DNA of 64,000 bases from Sporomusa malonica (GCF_041428715.1 NZ_CP155572.1); one strand, 5' to 3'. Shown: positions 40,569-50,435, counted from the stretch's first letter. Numbers and translations are program-made. Notes: generated from the sequence alone by a model not told the origin.

Positions 40569-40592
40569 CCAACTTTTAGCAAGTTGGTTTTT
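40569..40592 (+). terminator. Intrinsic terminator-like hairpin
   Basis: CCAACTT-TTAGC-AAGTTGGTTTTT, 7-bp stem and T-run, in the gap between repeat and the next gene. Confidence 0.65.
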
Positions 40593-40705
40593 GATTTGCT
40601 TCCAGGGGTGCCGAGGGAAGCAAAATGCTTTGTAGAATTAGCGGGATAGGGAGCGGCAATGGGGGGCATGATAGGGTATAGCAATGCTGTTTGGGGGATC
40701 TGATG

Positions 40706-41032
40706 ATGAGTAATCAAGCGATTTTGTGGAGCACGATAATTATACCTTGGTTAAGCCTTTTTCTTATGCCGAGAAAAGATGTTAAACGTTTTATGCCTGC
40801 CGGATTATTTACCACATTTTTAAGTGTAATCGTAAGCGAAGTGGGGGTTGCAAATGGGTGGTGGTACTTTCGGGAAACCACCTATCCTTTGGCTATCTTC
40901 TCTTCTTTCACTTATGGTCTTTATCACTCCTTATATTTTATCAAACAAGTGATCGCCAATCGCCGTATTCCATATATCCAATTGTTTTATTTACTATCTC
41001 CCTCCACTTGTTCCAGCCCAGTACATCAGTAA
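40706..41032 (+). pseudogene. CBO0543-type membrane protein, damaged 3' part
   Basis: Starts MSNQAILWSTIIIPWLSLFL and continues DVKRFMPAGLFTTFLSVIV as in the complete relative at 22402. After RETTYPLA about 20 residues are missing (the usual path to FKFTYGRFWLYL), and the remainder is frameshifted (HSLYFIKQVIANRRIP...). It ends short at ~110 residues against ~180. Probably non-functional. Confidence 0.65.
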
Positions 41033-41213
41033 AAACACTAGCTTCATAGGCTTCAAAACCATTGGACAATAAAAGCAACACTTTTTTGGTTTTCATCAGC
41101 TAATCATACTAATTTCATATGGAATTTGTGATTCATCTTATCATAGAAGTAATAAATGGTAAAATTGAAGAAACAGAACATATCGTTCGATAAAGATGAA
41201 TTGGAGAATGACA

Positions 41214-42128
41214 ATGGAGCTTCGTCAGCTAAAAACATTTGCCACTATCGCAAAACTTGGAAGCTTTGTGCAGGCGGCAGACAAGTTGGGATATGCTCAA
41301 TCAACCATAACAAACCACATACGGATTTTCGAAAATGAGATGGGTGTGAGATTATTTGAACGGCTAGGGCATCGGGTGATACTTACTGACCAGGGAAAAT
41401 CCTTACTGCCTTATGCTGAGCAGGTAATCAAGCTTACTTCTGAGATGACAAAAATTGTAGCAAATCCCGATATTCCTCAAGGCACATTGACGATTGGGAC
41501 AAATGAATCATTAGGTACCTACCGTTTACCTGAATTGCTGCAAGAGTATAGAAGGGTTTATATGGAAGTGGAGATTATCCTAAAGTTTGTAAATTGTGAT
41601 GCAATTTGCGACGATATTCGGCAAAATAAAATAGACGTTGGAGTCATTATCAATAATAAGGTTTGGGAAAAAGATATTATTGTAGAGGATATCTCCAGAG
41701 AACAAATGCTATTTTTGGCAGCTTCAAATCACCCATTGGCTAAGAAAAAAAGAGTCAAAACGAGTGACTTAGTTGAAACTTGCGTAATTCTCACTGAACC
41801 AGGTTGTAGCTACCGGTCGACGATACAAAAAATCTTCGAAGATTTGAGGATCATTCCGCAATCCATCCTCGAAGCCAGTAGTATTGAAACAATTAAGCAA
41901 CTTATTATGCACGGGCTAGGAATATCCATGCTACCTCGGTTTACAGTAGAAAAAGAATTAAACGAAGGACGAATATACACTATTGGATGGGATGAACCTA
42001 TTCCAAATTATGCTGTGCAGGTATTGTATCATAAGGATAAATGGATATCACCTACTCTAAACGCTTTTTTGAACATGATGCGAAATTCTTATTGGGACGT
42101 GGAAAGCAAAAATAAAATCAGGCGATAA
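41214..42128 (+). CDS. LysR family transcriptional regulator
   Basis: 304 aa. ATG 41214 gives the canonical MELRQLKTFATIAKLGSFVQ start with GGAGA upstream. The winged helix continues AADKLGYAQSTITNHIRIFE. From ~90 on there is a periplasmic-binding-like effector domain (GTLTIGTNESLGTYRLPELL, GLGISMLPRF). The neighbouring genes are a damaged membrane-protein gene and a repeat, so its target cannot be read from context; a divergent partner is absent. Confidence 0.93.
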   Translation: MELRQLKTFATIAKLGSFVQAADKLGYAQSTITNHIRIFENEMGVRLFERLGHRVILTDQGKSLLPYAEQVIKLTSEMTKIVANPDIPQGTLTIGTNESLGTYRLPELLQEYRRVYMEVEIILKFVNCDAICDDIRQNKIDVGVIINNKVWEKDIIVEDISREQMLFLAASNHPLAKKKRVKTSDLVETCVILTEPGCSYRSTIQKIFEDLRIIPQSILEASSIETIKQLIMHGLGISMLPRFTVEKELNEGRIYTIGWDEPIPNYAVQVLYHKDKWISPTLNAFLNMMRNSYWDVESKNKIRR

Positions 42129-42206
42129 GTGTTATTTTACAGGAACTCACTATTTAATACTTAAATACGTGTAGCTAGTAACGGGAAGCATGGAATATAT
42201 ATTCCT

Positions 42207-42570
42207 ATTAGGTACTCAAGGGTGCTTCTAGGGGTTCAGGGTGATTCTGAGTAGCTCTTAGGTAGGACATTGGTCAAATCTATTGCCTAACGTCTATTGA
42301 TGTTCAGTGGCATGTTATAGAGTAAATTCATAAGGCCGCAAAGCTAGAGAAAGTGTGGCTTCGACAGCTATTGTAATGACATGTTATGGAACAAATTAGT
42401 GGCATGTACTAGAACATGAAAATGCCTATGAAGCCAGTAAATTCAAGGAGTTCAATTTTTGTTCCATTTTGACATGACAGTGGTGCCATGTTCATTAAAG
42501 TAATATGTTCATTTAAGATTAGTCGGAGAGAATCGTACCCTTGGTAACGGCGAAAAATGGCCATAACCCT
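42207..42570 (+). repeat. Structured repeat, near-complete copy with extended ends
   Basis: Best view of the 5' boundary: TTAGGTACTCAAGGGTGCTT, then GGGGTTCAGGGTGATTCTGA. Hairpin GACATTGGTCAA...TTGCCTAACGTC, GTGGCATGTTATAGAG, GAGG-like GCCGCAAAGC, GTAATGACATGTTATGG, AGTGGCATGTACTAGAAC, 3' end GTGGTGCCATGTTCATTAAA, and a tail to ~42570 shared with 36790-36870. Confidence 0.85.
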
Positions 42571-42632
42571 TGCAAAATGCGGGGTATATAATATTGATAT
42601 ATGTCTGCTTATCAGGTCTGCCAAAAGTGTAT

Positions 42633-42656
42633 CTTACAGGGGACGGGGTTGTCGAC
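42633..42656 (-). repeat. REP-A element with IS110-end-like flank
   Basis: ACAGGGGACGGGGTTGTCGAC. The preceding ATCTTAC matches the first bases of the IS110 left end, so this may be a scar of a lost copy. Confidence 0.55.
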
Positions 42657-42691
42657 GAATCCTCCCCTTGATACATAAATCTGCAAAAATT

Positions 42692-42720
42692 TGACAAAGG
42701 GTATTTTTTTGTACTATAAT
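42692..42720 (+). promoter_or_regulatory. Sigma-A promoter of thrS
   Basis: TTGACA (about 42692-42697), spacer of about 17 bp, TATAAT ending at 42720. Confidence 0.8.
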
Positions 42721-42744
42721 GAAACACATATTTAATAAGATCAA

Positions 42745-43017
42745 AACTGTGATAGAGAGAGTATCTGTTAATGAATCCGACCAGAGATTGGATGTCACCG
42801 GCTGAAAGCATCCTTTCGGAGTTAATAGAGAAGACCACTCTTGAGTTGCGTGCGAACGGAAATGGTTTTTTCATTTTTAATTAAGCATAGCCGCACACCT
42901 TGCGTTATCGAGGTTTTAAGCGATGTGCAAAGGATTGTTTCCTATTGGGCATAACCAGGGTGGAACCGTGTGAATAAAAAGCTCTCACCCCTGATTTTTC
43001 AGGGGTGAGAGCTTTTA
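42745..43017 (+). ncRNA. T-box leader of thrS
   Basis: Contains the T-box sequence AGGGTGGAACCGTG at 42957-42970, followed by a terminator (GCTCTCACCCCTG...CAGGGGTGAGAGC, 42977-43017). An upstream Stem I region holds a plausible ACC threonine specifier around 42797-42799. Uncharged tRNA-Thr would pair with the T-box and prevent termination. Function follows from the family; the exact specifier was not verified by folding. Confidence 0.88.
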
Positions 43018-43048
43018 TTATATAAAAATAAAGAAAGAGGTGTTGAGG

Positions 43049-44992
43049 GTGATTAGTGTAAAGCTTAAGAACGGAAATTCAATAGAGGTGCCGTTCTCTA
43101 CCACCTGTGCTGAAATTGCTAAACAAATCAGTTCAGGACTTGCAAAAGAAGCGCTTGCTGCTGAGATTAACGGAAAGGTGGTGGATATAACGACCACCGT
43201 CAACGCGGATTGTTCTTTACATGTGGTTACCTTTAACGATGAAGCAGGTAAAAAGGTGCTGCGCCATACGGCTGCCCATGTTCTTGCACAAGCTATTAAA
43301 AATCTTTACCCTCAGGTAAAACTTGCCATTGGACCGGCAATCGAAAACGGATTTTACTATGACTTTGACTCAGAAGTTCCCCTCTCATCAGATGACTTAG
43401 GAAAAATAGAAAGCGAAATGAAGCGGATAATCAGACAAAATTCAGCTCTGGAGCGGTTTGCGCTTAACCGGGCAGAGGCAGTACAGTTTGCCGAGCGGCT
43501 TAATGAGCCGTACAAAGCAGAGTTGATTAGGGAATTGCCTGATGGCCAGCCAATCACTTTTTATCGACAAGGGGATTTTGTTGATCTTTGTGCGGGGCCT
43601 CATTTACCCTATACGGGTATGATAAAGGCCGTGAAGCTTATTTCCTGCACAGGCGCCTATTGGCGAGGTGATTCCAATAACAAAATGCTCCAACGTATTT
43701 ATGGGACAGCATTTACTAAACAGTCGGAGTTAGACTCCTACCTGGCTGCACAGGAAGAAGCAAAAAAACGTGACCACCGTAAAATTGGCAAAGAACTTGA
43801 TTTATTCTCCATTGATGAATATATCGGTCAGGGGCTTATCCTTTGGCACCCTAAACTTTCTGTTGTGCGCGAGGAAATAGAACTGTACTGGCGTAAGGAA
43901 CACCGTAGGCGTGGGTATGAATATATCTACACTCCCCATATTGGACAAAGTAATCTCTGGGAAACTTCAGGGCATTTGGATCATTTTGCTGAGGGTATGT
44001 ATCCTAAAATGAAAATGGCAGCCAAGGATGAAACAGAGAATACCTACTATTATGTAAAGCCCATGAGCTGTCCGTTCCACGTGAGAATGTATAAGACCAG
44101 ACCACGCAGTTATAGAGAACTGCCTATTCGCTGGTGCGAACTTGGTAGTGTTTACCGCTTTGAAAAATCAGGAGCTTTGCACGGTATGTTGCGTGTACGT
44201 GGTTTTACTCAAGATGATGCCCATATTGTTTGTACAGAAGATCAGTTTGTGGATGAGGTAAATAATGTTCTTGACTTTGCACTTGATATTAATAAGGCAT
44301 TTGGTTATGACAAGCTAAACGTATATCTCTCTGTGCGTGATCCACAGGATAAGGAGAAATTCATTGATAATGAACCTGTGTGGCAACTGGCAGAAAGCAC
44401 CCTTGAAAAGATTCTCAGCGATCGGGGAATTGAATTTAAAAAGGACATTGGTGGTGCTAAATTTTACGGCCCGGCAATTGATTTAAAGGCCGTGGATGCT
44501 ATGGGACGCGAATGGCAGGGAACAACTATTCAACTAGACATGAATTTACCTGAGCGGTTTGGCATGACCTATGTCAGTTCTGATGGTAAAGAACATACAC
44601 CTATTATGCTGCATAGAACTTTGCTTGGTTCGATGGAACGTTTTGTTGGAACGTTGATTGAACATTACACGGGTGCTTTTCCTGTATGGCTTGCACCTGT
44701 TCAAGTAAAGATATTAGCCATATCGGAGAGAAATCATGAGTATGCAAATAAAGTGCTGAAGGTATTAAGAAGCGAAGATATAAGGGTCGAACTGGACGAC
44801 CGGAGTGAAAAAGTTGGTTACAAAATTCGTGAAGCCCAGTTAGGGAAAATACCATATATGCTTATACTGGGGGATAAGGAACAAAATGAAAATGTGGTTG
44901 CGGTCAGAGACCGGAAAAACGGTGAAACCAAAAAAATGAATATTGAAGCGTTTCTTACTTTAATCGCAGAAGAGATATTGCATAAAAGGTAA
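43049..44992 (+). CDS. thrS: Threonyl-tRNA synthetase
   Basis: About 647 aa, GTG start at 43049 after AAAGAGG (GTG 43040 is closer to that site but too near). TGS domain residues 1-62, editing domain with HTAAHVLAQ and a later CAGPHLP, class II core with motif 2 around RWCELGSVYRFEKSGALHGM-type sequence (split here: FRYE-like YRFEKSG, LRVRGFTQDD) and motif 3 LHRTLLGSMERF. C-terminal anticodon domain WLAPVQVKILAI. Zinc ligands C/H/H are present in CPFHVRMY and related loops. Essential for charging tRNA-Thr. Controlled by the T-box leader; single-gene transcript ended by a repeat copy. Confidence 0.97.
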   Translation: MISVKLKNGNSIEVPFSTTCAEIAKQISSGLAKEALAAEINGKVVDITTTVNADCSLHVVTFNDEAGKKVLRHTAAHVLAQAIKNLYPQVKLAIGPAIENGFYYDFDSEVPLSSDDLGKIESEMKRIIRQNSALERFALNRAEAVQFAERLNEPYKAELIRELPDGQPITFYRQGDFVDLCAGPHLPYTGMIKAVKLISCTGAYWRGDSNNKMLQRIYGTAFTKQSELDSYLAAQEEAKKRDHRKIGKELDLFSIDEYIGQGLILWHPKLSVVREEIELYWRKEHRRRGYEYIYTPHIGQSNLWETSGHLDHFAEGMYPKMKMAAKDETENTYYYVKPMSCPFHVRMYKTRPRSYRELPIRWCELGSVYRFEKSGALHGMLRVRGFTQDDAHIVCTEDQFVDEVNNVLDFALDINKAFGYDKLNVYLSVRDPQDKEKFIDNEPVWQLAESTLEKILSDRGIEFKKDIGGAKFYGPAIDLKAVDAMGREWQGTTIQLDMNLPERFGMTYVSSDGKEHTPIMLHRTLLGSMERFVGTLIEHYTGAFPVWLAPVQVKILAISERNHEYANKVLKVLRSEDIRVELDDRSEKVGYKIREAQLGKIPYMLILGDKEQNENVVAVRDRKNGETKKMNIEAFLTLIAEEILHKR

Positions 44993-44997
44993 GACTG

Positions 44998-45273
44998 AGT
45001 CGGGGGATGGTTTTCTGACTCGCGCATTATAATAGACATTGGTCAAATTATTGACTAATGTCTATTACTATTTCATGGCATGTTATGGAAGTGAATATAA
45101 GAGTGCGTAAAGCCAGATAAATTGTGACTTTGAGGGATATTGTAATGGCATGTCATGGAACGAATTAATGGCACGTACTGGAAGAGAAAAATGACTGCGA
45201 AGCCAGTAAATTCAAGGTTCTAATTTTTGTTCCATTTCTGACATGCCAGTGGTGCCATGTTCATTAAAGTAAC
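44998..45273 (+). repeat. Structured repeat, near-complete copy
   Basis: Starts 6 bp after the thrS stop: GAGTCGGGGGATGGTTTTCT, perfect-looking hairpin ATAGACATTGGTCAA-ATTA-TTGACTAATGTCTAT, CATGGCATGTTATGG, GTAATGGCATGTCATGG, AATGGCACGTACTGGAAG, 3' end GTGGTGCCATGTTCATTAAA-GTAAC. Confidence 0.88.
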
Positions 45274-45309
45274 TAAGATTATAGTGAATGCTAAAGTCTA
45301 GCAGGTAAT

Positions 45310-45392
45310 TATGCCGATAATAACGAAAATGGAGCCATATTTTGCTTCTAGGCGAATTATGGCTCTAATTTTTACCGAAATTGTTATTTAAT
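45310..45392. terminator. Imperfect hairpin with outer complementary arms
   Basis: AATAACGAAAATGGAGCCAT...TTATGGCTC...CCGAAATTGTTATT: inner stem GAGCCATA/TATGGCTC and outer stem AATAAC/GTTATT. It may end transcription from thrS. Confidence 0.5.
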
Positions 45393-45578
45393 TAATGGAA
45401 ATAAGAATGTTAAATAGCTTACTTTAAAAATGGAAGTAAGGTATGAGTTTCGCAAAAGTAGTGAACGATTTTTCGGAAATTGTGACTGAATTCTCTTAAA
45501 ATAAGTCTTTCCCTTTCAATATGTAAATGCAGAAAGTTTTCCTTTTCCGTTAAAGGTGGAGTGAAACTTTACTTAAGG

Positions 45579-46505
45579 TTAGTTTCTACTTATTCTTTCA
45601 TCAACGCGCCTAACCACACTGTACGTATAAGGCTTAAAATGTTTCATCCAGAATCTACTTCCAATATTATTAAGAGATTCAAAATCCACACCGCAGCGTT
45701 TGTATCCATTGTCCAAGAGCCATTGCATAATGTGTGATAAAAGTATGACTGATACTCCACTTCCTCTGTAATCTTCCTCGGTATATGCCCCGCAGATGTT
45801 CATCATATCTGAAGATTCTGTTATAAAGTTTTCACCAGCAGGTTTGATTATCAAATGCAGCCCACATATAGTTACCTGAATCAGCAAGCCATTTTTCTAA
45901 CCGCTCAACTGTCAGATTTTTATATGCAGGCATAAAAATGGGAGATGAATTCATATGCAGTACCAGTTTGTGCTCAAGTGAATTTATGCGATTTGCCTCA
46001 CTTGGCTTTATTCGGTGAATCGAATATTTCTCAGCACCGTTTACAGTAATAGGTTTTACCAGAGCAATGGCATCGACACATCTGAGACCGAAGCCCTGCC
46101 AGAAAAAAGTATCAACTGTTTCCGAATCATATGCAAAAAGTGTTATTGCATGTGTAAATATATCCTTTTCTACCCAGATACCTGCCGCCTTCTGATACAT
46201 TCTCTGATAAATAGAAATCCTGTTTTCTTTTATCGCTCCATGCGCGTGCAGCGGGCAATACATACCTTTTGCGTTACCAAAGAAGTTGTCGATCGGAAAT
46301 CCACTTAGAAATCCAACCAGATTTCCGTTCTCTATTGCACATACGCCAGTTTGATTTCTACCAGATCCGCCAGTAGATTGCATACCATAGTACTATTGAC
46401 ATGCAAGGGAAGTGCGTTAATCTGTGATGCTTCCTCATAATAGTTTTTACATATCAACTCTGCGGCATCGGTGATATGTGAAGCATTAAATAATTCAATA
46501 TCCAT
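45579..46505 (-). pseudogene. GNAT acetyltransferase gene with two frameshifts
   Basis: Three overlapping open pieces in successive frames make one ~300-residue two-domain protein. MDIELFNASHITDAAELICK starts at 46505 (GAGAGG upstream); then from ~46380 GVCAIENGNLVGFLSGFPID; then from ~45850 KPAGENFITESSDMMNICGA to DYRGSGVSVILLSHIMQWLL, the acetyl-CoA-binding motif. The shifts lie near 46340-46380 and 45835-45860. Unless these are sequence errors, the gene is dead. Confidence 0.75.
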
Positions 46506-46963
46506 GTATTTACCTCTCAATTACCCAATTAACGGGTTTACTTCATCTTGTATACAATAAAAAGCTACAGATACAGTCTGCCGTTTAAGCAAGTATTATT
46601 TCTTAAATGTTTTAACATAAGCGTGTATTTGTTGTAATTCTTATATTGTTCATTTTCATATACATTACATCATATACATTACCCTAGTTGGAAGTATAAC
46701 CCATTTATGTTATTATATCATGATAAATATAAATAGTATAATTTATCAATGAGTTCGACAAAACCTTGGAAGTCAAAGTAGGATTTGACAAGATTCTAAC
46801 TAGCAGGATTTTCATTTGTAGTGGAAGAAACAAAAAAACTTTACAATAAAGATAGGATATTTAGTCAGGCCAAAAAGGCATCGTTTGACTAGTTGTCTTA
46901 ACTAAAGTATATATTTAACTGGATTTTGAGTTACGAATTTATAGCAAAGTGAGGCTAGGAAAC
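46506..46963. other. Intergenic stretch, no gene supported
   Basis: Strongly AT-rich 450-bp gap between divergent genes. It contains a CTAGCAGGATTTTCATTTGT segment resembling 634-655 (ACTGGCAGGATTTTGGTTTA). No coding region recognised. Confidence 0.4.
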
Positions 46964-47485
46964 ATGCTTTTGGCATGTACGAAAAAGCTATCGGAAGTTT
47001 TGAAAATTAAACTACCTGATATTACGCCACATAGTCGTGAGCCATTATGTGAATGGCATGCTAACTTATTTGTTTTTGACAGGCGTAAAGGTGTTGTCAT
47101 GATGAATAATCAGACAAGATATTGCGTTGTATTGTATGGATTAAAAGCGGAACACTTCAAGATATTTGGAAACATTACTTTATCATGCATTAAACAGACA
47201 TTGCTAGCAGAAGGATTTCAAAAGGAGATAATAGAGAAATATATTGATTATTGTAGCGAGGTAGTGTTTACCAAAACCTACGACAGGAGTGTAATGTCGC
47301 AAATGAATGATATGATATATTTGACATCACACTGGATAGAGGAGTATCTGCCAACTAGTGAGATTTGTATGGTGGATCTCAATAAAAAACTCGGAGTGGT
47401 GCCAGTGGGAAGCCTTAAGTATACCTACCCTATAGACAATTTACGCAAGGCATTGACTGACTTGCGAACAGCAGAACAGCGATGA
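46964..47485 (+). CDS. DUF6933-like protein
   Basis: 173 aa from ATG 46964 (AGGCTAGGAAAC upstream; GTG 46949 is an alternative). N-terminal LLACTKKLSEVLKIKLPDI then CEWHANLFVFDRRKGVVMMN, the conserved WHANL...RRK pattern of this family of small cytoplasmic proteins. Residues 60-170 are helical. Function unknown. It stands alone and is followed within 10 bp by a repeat copy. Confidence 0.7.
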   Translation: MLLACTKKLSEVLKIKLPDITPHSREPLCEWHANLFVFDRRKGVVMMNNQTRYCVVLYGLKAEHFKIFGNITLSCIKQTLLAEGFQKEIIEKYIDYCSEVVFTKTYDRSVMSQMNDMIYLTSHWIEEYLPTSEICMVDLNKKLGVVPVGSLKYTYPIDNLRKALTDLRTAEQR

Positions 47486-47489
47486 TAAA

Positions 47490-47728
47490 TCACCATTAGT
47501 CAAATTATTGACGGATGCTATTAATGTTAAATGGCATGTTATGGAGCAAAATTATGAGGGCGTAAAGCCAGGAATCATATGGATTCTCGGCAATCTCAAA
47601 TGACATGTTCTGGAACAATCTAATGGCATGTTCTAGAACATGAAAATGCCTATGAAGTCAGTAAATTCAAGGAGTCCCGTTTTTGTTCCATTTTGTCATG
47701 CCATTGGTGCCATGTACATTAAAGTAAC
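47490..47728 (+). repeat. Structured repeat, near-complete copy
   Basis: Starts ~5 bp after the previous stop. Hairpin ACCATTAGTCAA-ATTA-TTGACGGATGCT (weaker), AATGGCATGTTATGG, AATGACATGTTCTGGAAC, AATGGCATGTTCTAGAAC. The 3' end is TTGGTGCCATGTACATTAAA-GTAAC, the same variant as at the yyaL junction. Confidence 0.85.
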
Positions 47729-47829
47729 AAAAAATTAGCTATCCTTAAATGATTCAACAGGAAAATAATGTAATGTGGCGAAAGGATCTACAAACTACTT
47801 TTGCAGTTGTGAATGGAGAAGAATAAAAA

Positions 47830-48522
47830 ATGGATAGTCAAAAAGATTTATGGGAGTTACAACAAAAACTATTAAGAAGCATGCTGTTAAAACCAGATAA
47901 TTTTGATGATGCTATTAATTTGTGCTTAGATCAACATGCAATGGTTCACTCGTCCGAAATGTCACAAATAAATGCTGTAACTTTTGAGGATGAGCTATGG
48001 GAAGATCTAGATGAAACGGTATTTCGCACCATGCCTACTGTAAAAGACGAAACTATCGCGTGGAGTTTATGGCATTTAACACGAATAGAGGATATAACAA
48101 TGAATATATTGGTTGCTGATGAAAAACAGGTTATCAATAGAGAAAACTGGCTGGAAAAAATGAATATAAAAGTGTGTGATACTGGCAACTCTATGACGGA
48201 TGAAGAAATCATTGATTTAAGTTTGAAAATCAATATGCAAGAATTGCGTAAATATAGAATAGCTGTAGGAAGAAAGAGTCGTGAAATTATTCGGAGTTTT
48301 CAGCCTGCAGATTTAAAAAGAAAAATGGAACCGGCTAGGCTACGACGTGTTTTAGATGAAAGGGCTGTTTTAAATGTTGATGGTGCACATTGGTTAGTTG
48401 ATTTTTGGGGCAGAAAAAATGTTGCGGGAATTTTATTAATGCCGTTAACTCGTCATCAAAAGGTACATATTAATGAATCAATGCGTCTTAAAAGGAAGTG
48501 TCATTCTATAGGATACAATTAG
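47830..48522 (+). CDS. DinB superfamily protein, C-terminus altered by REP-B
   Basis: 230 aa. Four-helix DinB-like bundle: QQKLLRSMLLKP, ETIAWSLWHLTRIEDITMNI (first metal His), then LTRHQKVHINES (His pair) near the C-terminus, giving a putative triple-His metal site. The stop codon is supplied by the REP-B element (GGA-TAC-AAT-TAG), so the last few residues SIGYN are repeat-encoded and the original end may be lost. Members include bacillithiol-dependent transferases. ATG 47830 with GGAGAAGAAT upstream. Confidence 0.8.
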   Translation: MDSQKDLWELQQKLLRSMLLKPDNFDDAINLCLDQHAMVHSSEMSQINAVTFEDELWEDLDETVFRTMPTVKDETIAWSLWHLTRIEDITMNILVADEKQVINRENWLEKMNIKVCDTGNSMTDEEIIDLSLKINMQELRKYRIAVGRKSREIIRSFQPADLKRKMEPARLRRVLDERAVLNVDGAHWLVDFWGRKNVAGILLMPLTRHQKVHINESMRLKRKCHSIGYN

Positions 48523-48539
48523 AACCGTCCCCTTGTATT
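48512..48539 (+). repeat. REP-B element
   Basis: GATACAATTAGAACCGTCCC then CTTGTAT; overlaps the end of the DinB gene. Confidence 0.7.
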
Positions 48540-48760
48540 GTTATTAACACAGTATTTTACAACGACAGAATATTGGGGCGGGCGATGATCAAAGCTGCTA
48601 AACAAGGCGCTCCCACGTCTATCATTGAGAGTAAGAACATCCTTGCATAGGAGAGTGATTTGATTCATGTTATACATGTGGATCTATTAAGTTTTCCGTA
48701 ACCAATCTCCAGAATTTTAATATCTTGATAGTAGATATTAATTATCGGGAGGATACGAAA

Positions 48761-49414
48761 GTGCCCCAAAATTTAGGTAAACATCTTCCAATTGGTAAAC
48801 ACCGCTTACCCCCATTGCCTTATCCCTATGATGCACTTGAACCGATTATTAGTGAAGATACACTTAGAATACATCACAATCATCATCATAAAGCTTATGT
48901 AGAAAGCCTTAACAAAGCTGAGGTAGCACTAGCGAGAGCACGGGAGTCAGATGATTATACATTCGTAAAATACTGGGAAAACGAATTGGCATTCAATGGT
49001 TCTGGTCATATACTGCATAGTATATATTGGACGATATTGGCTCCTCGAGGATCTGGGGGTGAACCAGGCCGGAATACCCTTAATGAAATTATCAGACGTT
49101 TTGGAAGTTTTGATGCATTTATAGGCCAGTTAGTTGCTGCTACGATCAAGGTTGAGGCATCAGGATGGGGGATTTTAGTGTGGAATCCTTCCTGGAATAG
49201 TCTGGAAATAATAACTGCAGAGAAGCACCAAAATCTTACCCAGTGGGGGTCCATTCCCATATTAGTTCTTGACGTTTGGGAACATGCTTATTATTTGGAT
49301 TATCAATACAACCGCGAAGAGTATGTTCGCAGCATTCTGAAGTTAATTAATTGGAACGAAGTCGAAAATAGGCTGGCCTTGGCTATGCGAGGAAAACTAC
49401 CGTTAATTCTTTAA
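48761..49414 (+). CDS. Superoxide dismutase, Fe/Mn type
   Basis: 217 aa from GTG 48761 with GGGAGG eight bases upstream. LPPLPYPYDALEPIISEDT is the family start. Metal ligands are His in RIHHNHHHKAYV, His in FNGSGHILHSIYW, Asp in VLDVWEHAYYLDY and His in WEHAYY. It converts superoxide to peroxide and oxygen in the cytoplasm or spore coat. The N-terminus is ~12 residues longer than in minimal SODs. It protects an otherwise likely anaerobic organism. Alternative TTG start at 48725 would add 12 residues. Confidence 0.95.
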   Translation: MPQNLGKHLPIGKHRLPPLPYPYDALEPIISEDTLRIHHNHHHKAYVESLNKAEVALARARESDDYTFVKYWENELAFNGSGHILHSIYWTILAPRGSGGEPGRNTLNEIIRRFGSFDAFIGQLVAATIKVEASGWGILVWNPSWNSLEIITAEKHQNLTQWGSIPILVLDVWEHAYYLDYQYNREEYVRSILKLINWNEVENRLALAMRGKLPLIL

Positions 49415-49489
49415 GTAGATAAACAGAATCTTTCATATTACTGGTTGGAGCACCTGGATTTAGCCTCATATAAGGTCAGTAAAAACGAG

Positions 49490-49528
49490 AAACTCCTGCT
49501 AAAATTTGTATGATTTTGGCAGGGATTT
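49490..49528 (+). terminator. CTCCTGC hairpin
   Basis: ACTCCTGCTAAAAT pairs with ATTTTGGCAGG(G)AT. It stands about 75 bp after the SOD stop. Confidence 0.65.
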
Positions 49529-49642
49529 TATTTTTCCATGGGAAATATTACAAATGAGAGTGGAGTAGATAACTAGAATAACAGTCCCCTCTTGAGTCTA
49601 AGAAAACATTGTCATATATGAAATAGGTAGGTGAATAAGTTA

Positions 49643-50383
49643 ATGATAATAGCATCTGCACAAACAAGTCCCCAAAATAAGGATATTAATAGAAATCTTT
49701 ATGATCATTATAGACTAATTAGATTAGCTGCCGATAATGGAGCTAATCTAATTGTATTTCCTGAAATGTCGATTACAGGATATGTCAGAGAATCAGCTAA
49801 AAAACTATCATTCACAGAAAACGACTCTCGATTAGATAAATTAAGGGAGTTGGCGGTTGATAACAAAATGATTATTATTGCAGGGGCGCCAATAATAATG
49901 GATTCCGGATTATATATTGGTTCCTTCATTATATTCCCTGATAATTCTATATCGATTTATACAAAGCAGTTTCTTCATGCGGGAGAGGAGAAATTTTACG
50001 CGGCAAGTTTTGACTATAATCCAATTATAAAACTTGACGACGAAAGGATTTCTTTAGCAATTTGTGCAGATATTGATAATCCTATGCACGCAGAGAAGGC
50101 AAATAAGGCCAATTGCACAATTTATATTGCAAGTATCTTTTTTACACCAAAAGGAATGATAGAGGCGTATAATTTACTGAGTAATTATGCAAAAAAGTAT
50201 TCGATGAATGTATTAATATCAAATTATTGTAGAGAATCTTGGGGTCTTGAATCAGGTGGGAAAAGTGCATTGTGGTCTAAAAATGGTGACTTAATAACTG
50301 GATTAGATGCTAAAAGTACTGGATTAGTAATTGGGCAGAAAAATAAAGATATTTGGAGAGGAATGATTATAAAAGATAAGTAA
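49643..50383 (+). CDS. Carbon-nitrogen hydrolase (nitrilase superfamily)
   Basis: About 246 aa. Catalytic triad: Glu in IVFPEMSITGY, Lys in SIYTKQFLHAGE, Cys in SLAICADIDNP. The Glu-Lys-Cys order and spacing fit the superfamily. A second Glu sits in GEEKFY. It hydrolyses a C-N bond of an amide such as a carbamoyl or omega-amide; exact branch not assigned. Start ATG 49643, or GTG 49631 after TAGGTAG. No operon partner is visible; the CGGC fragment at 50436 follows. Confidence 0.9.
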   Translation: MIIASAQTSPQNKDINRNLYDHYRLIRLAADNGANLIVFPEMSITGYVRESAKKLSFTENDSRLDKLRELAVDNKMIIIAGAPIIMDSGLYIGSFIIFPDNSISIYTKQFLHAGEEKFYAASFDYNPIIKLDDERISLAICADIDNPMHAEKANKANCTIYIASIFFTPKGMIEAYNLLSNYAKKYSMNVLISNYCRESWGLESGGKSALWSKNGDLITGLDAKSTGLVIGQKNKDIWRGMIIKDK

Positions 50384-50435
50384 AAAACTAGGCTGCAACA
50401 TCGGCAAAAGTTGTTTAAGAAAAGGGTGTGTAAAA

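Noticed and set aside
42745..43017. Small open frame (minus strand 42509-42874) in the thrS leader
   Set aside because: The region is clearly a T-box leader with terminator; the frame has no start signal.
39103..47728. Regularly recurring repeat copies as a possible CRISPR array
   Set aside because: Units are 240-300 bp, kilobases apart and separated by genes; no short direct repeats with spacers.
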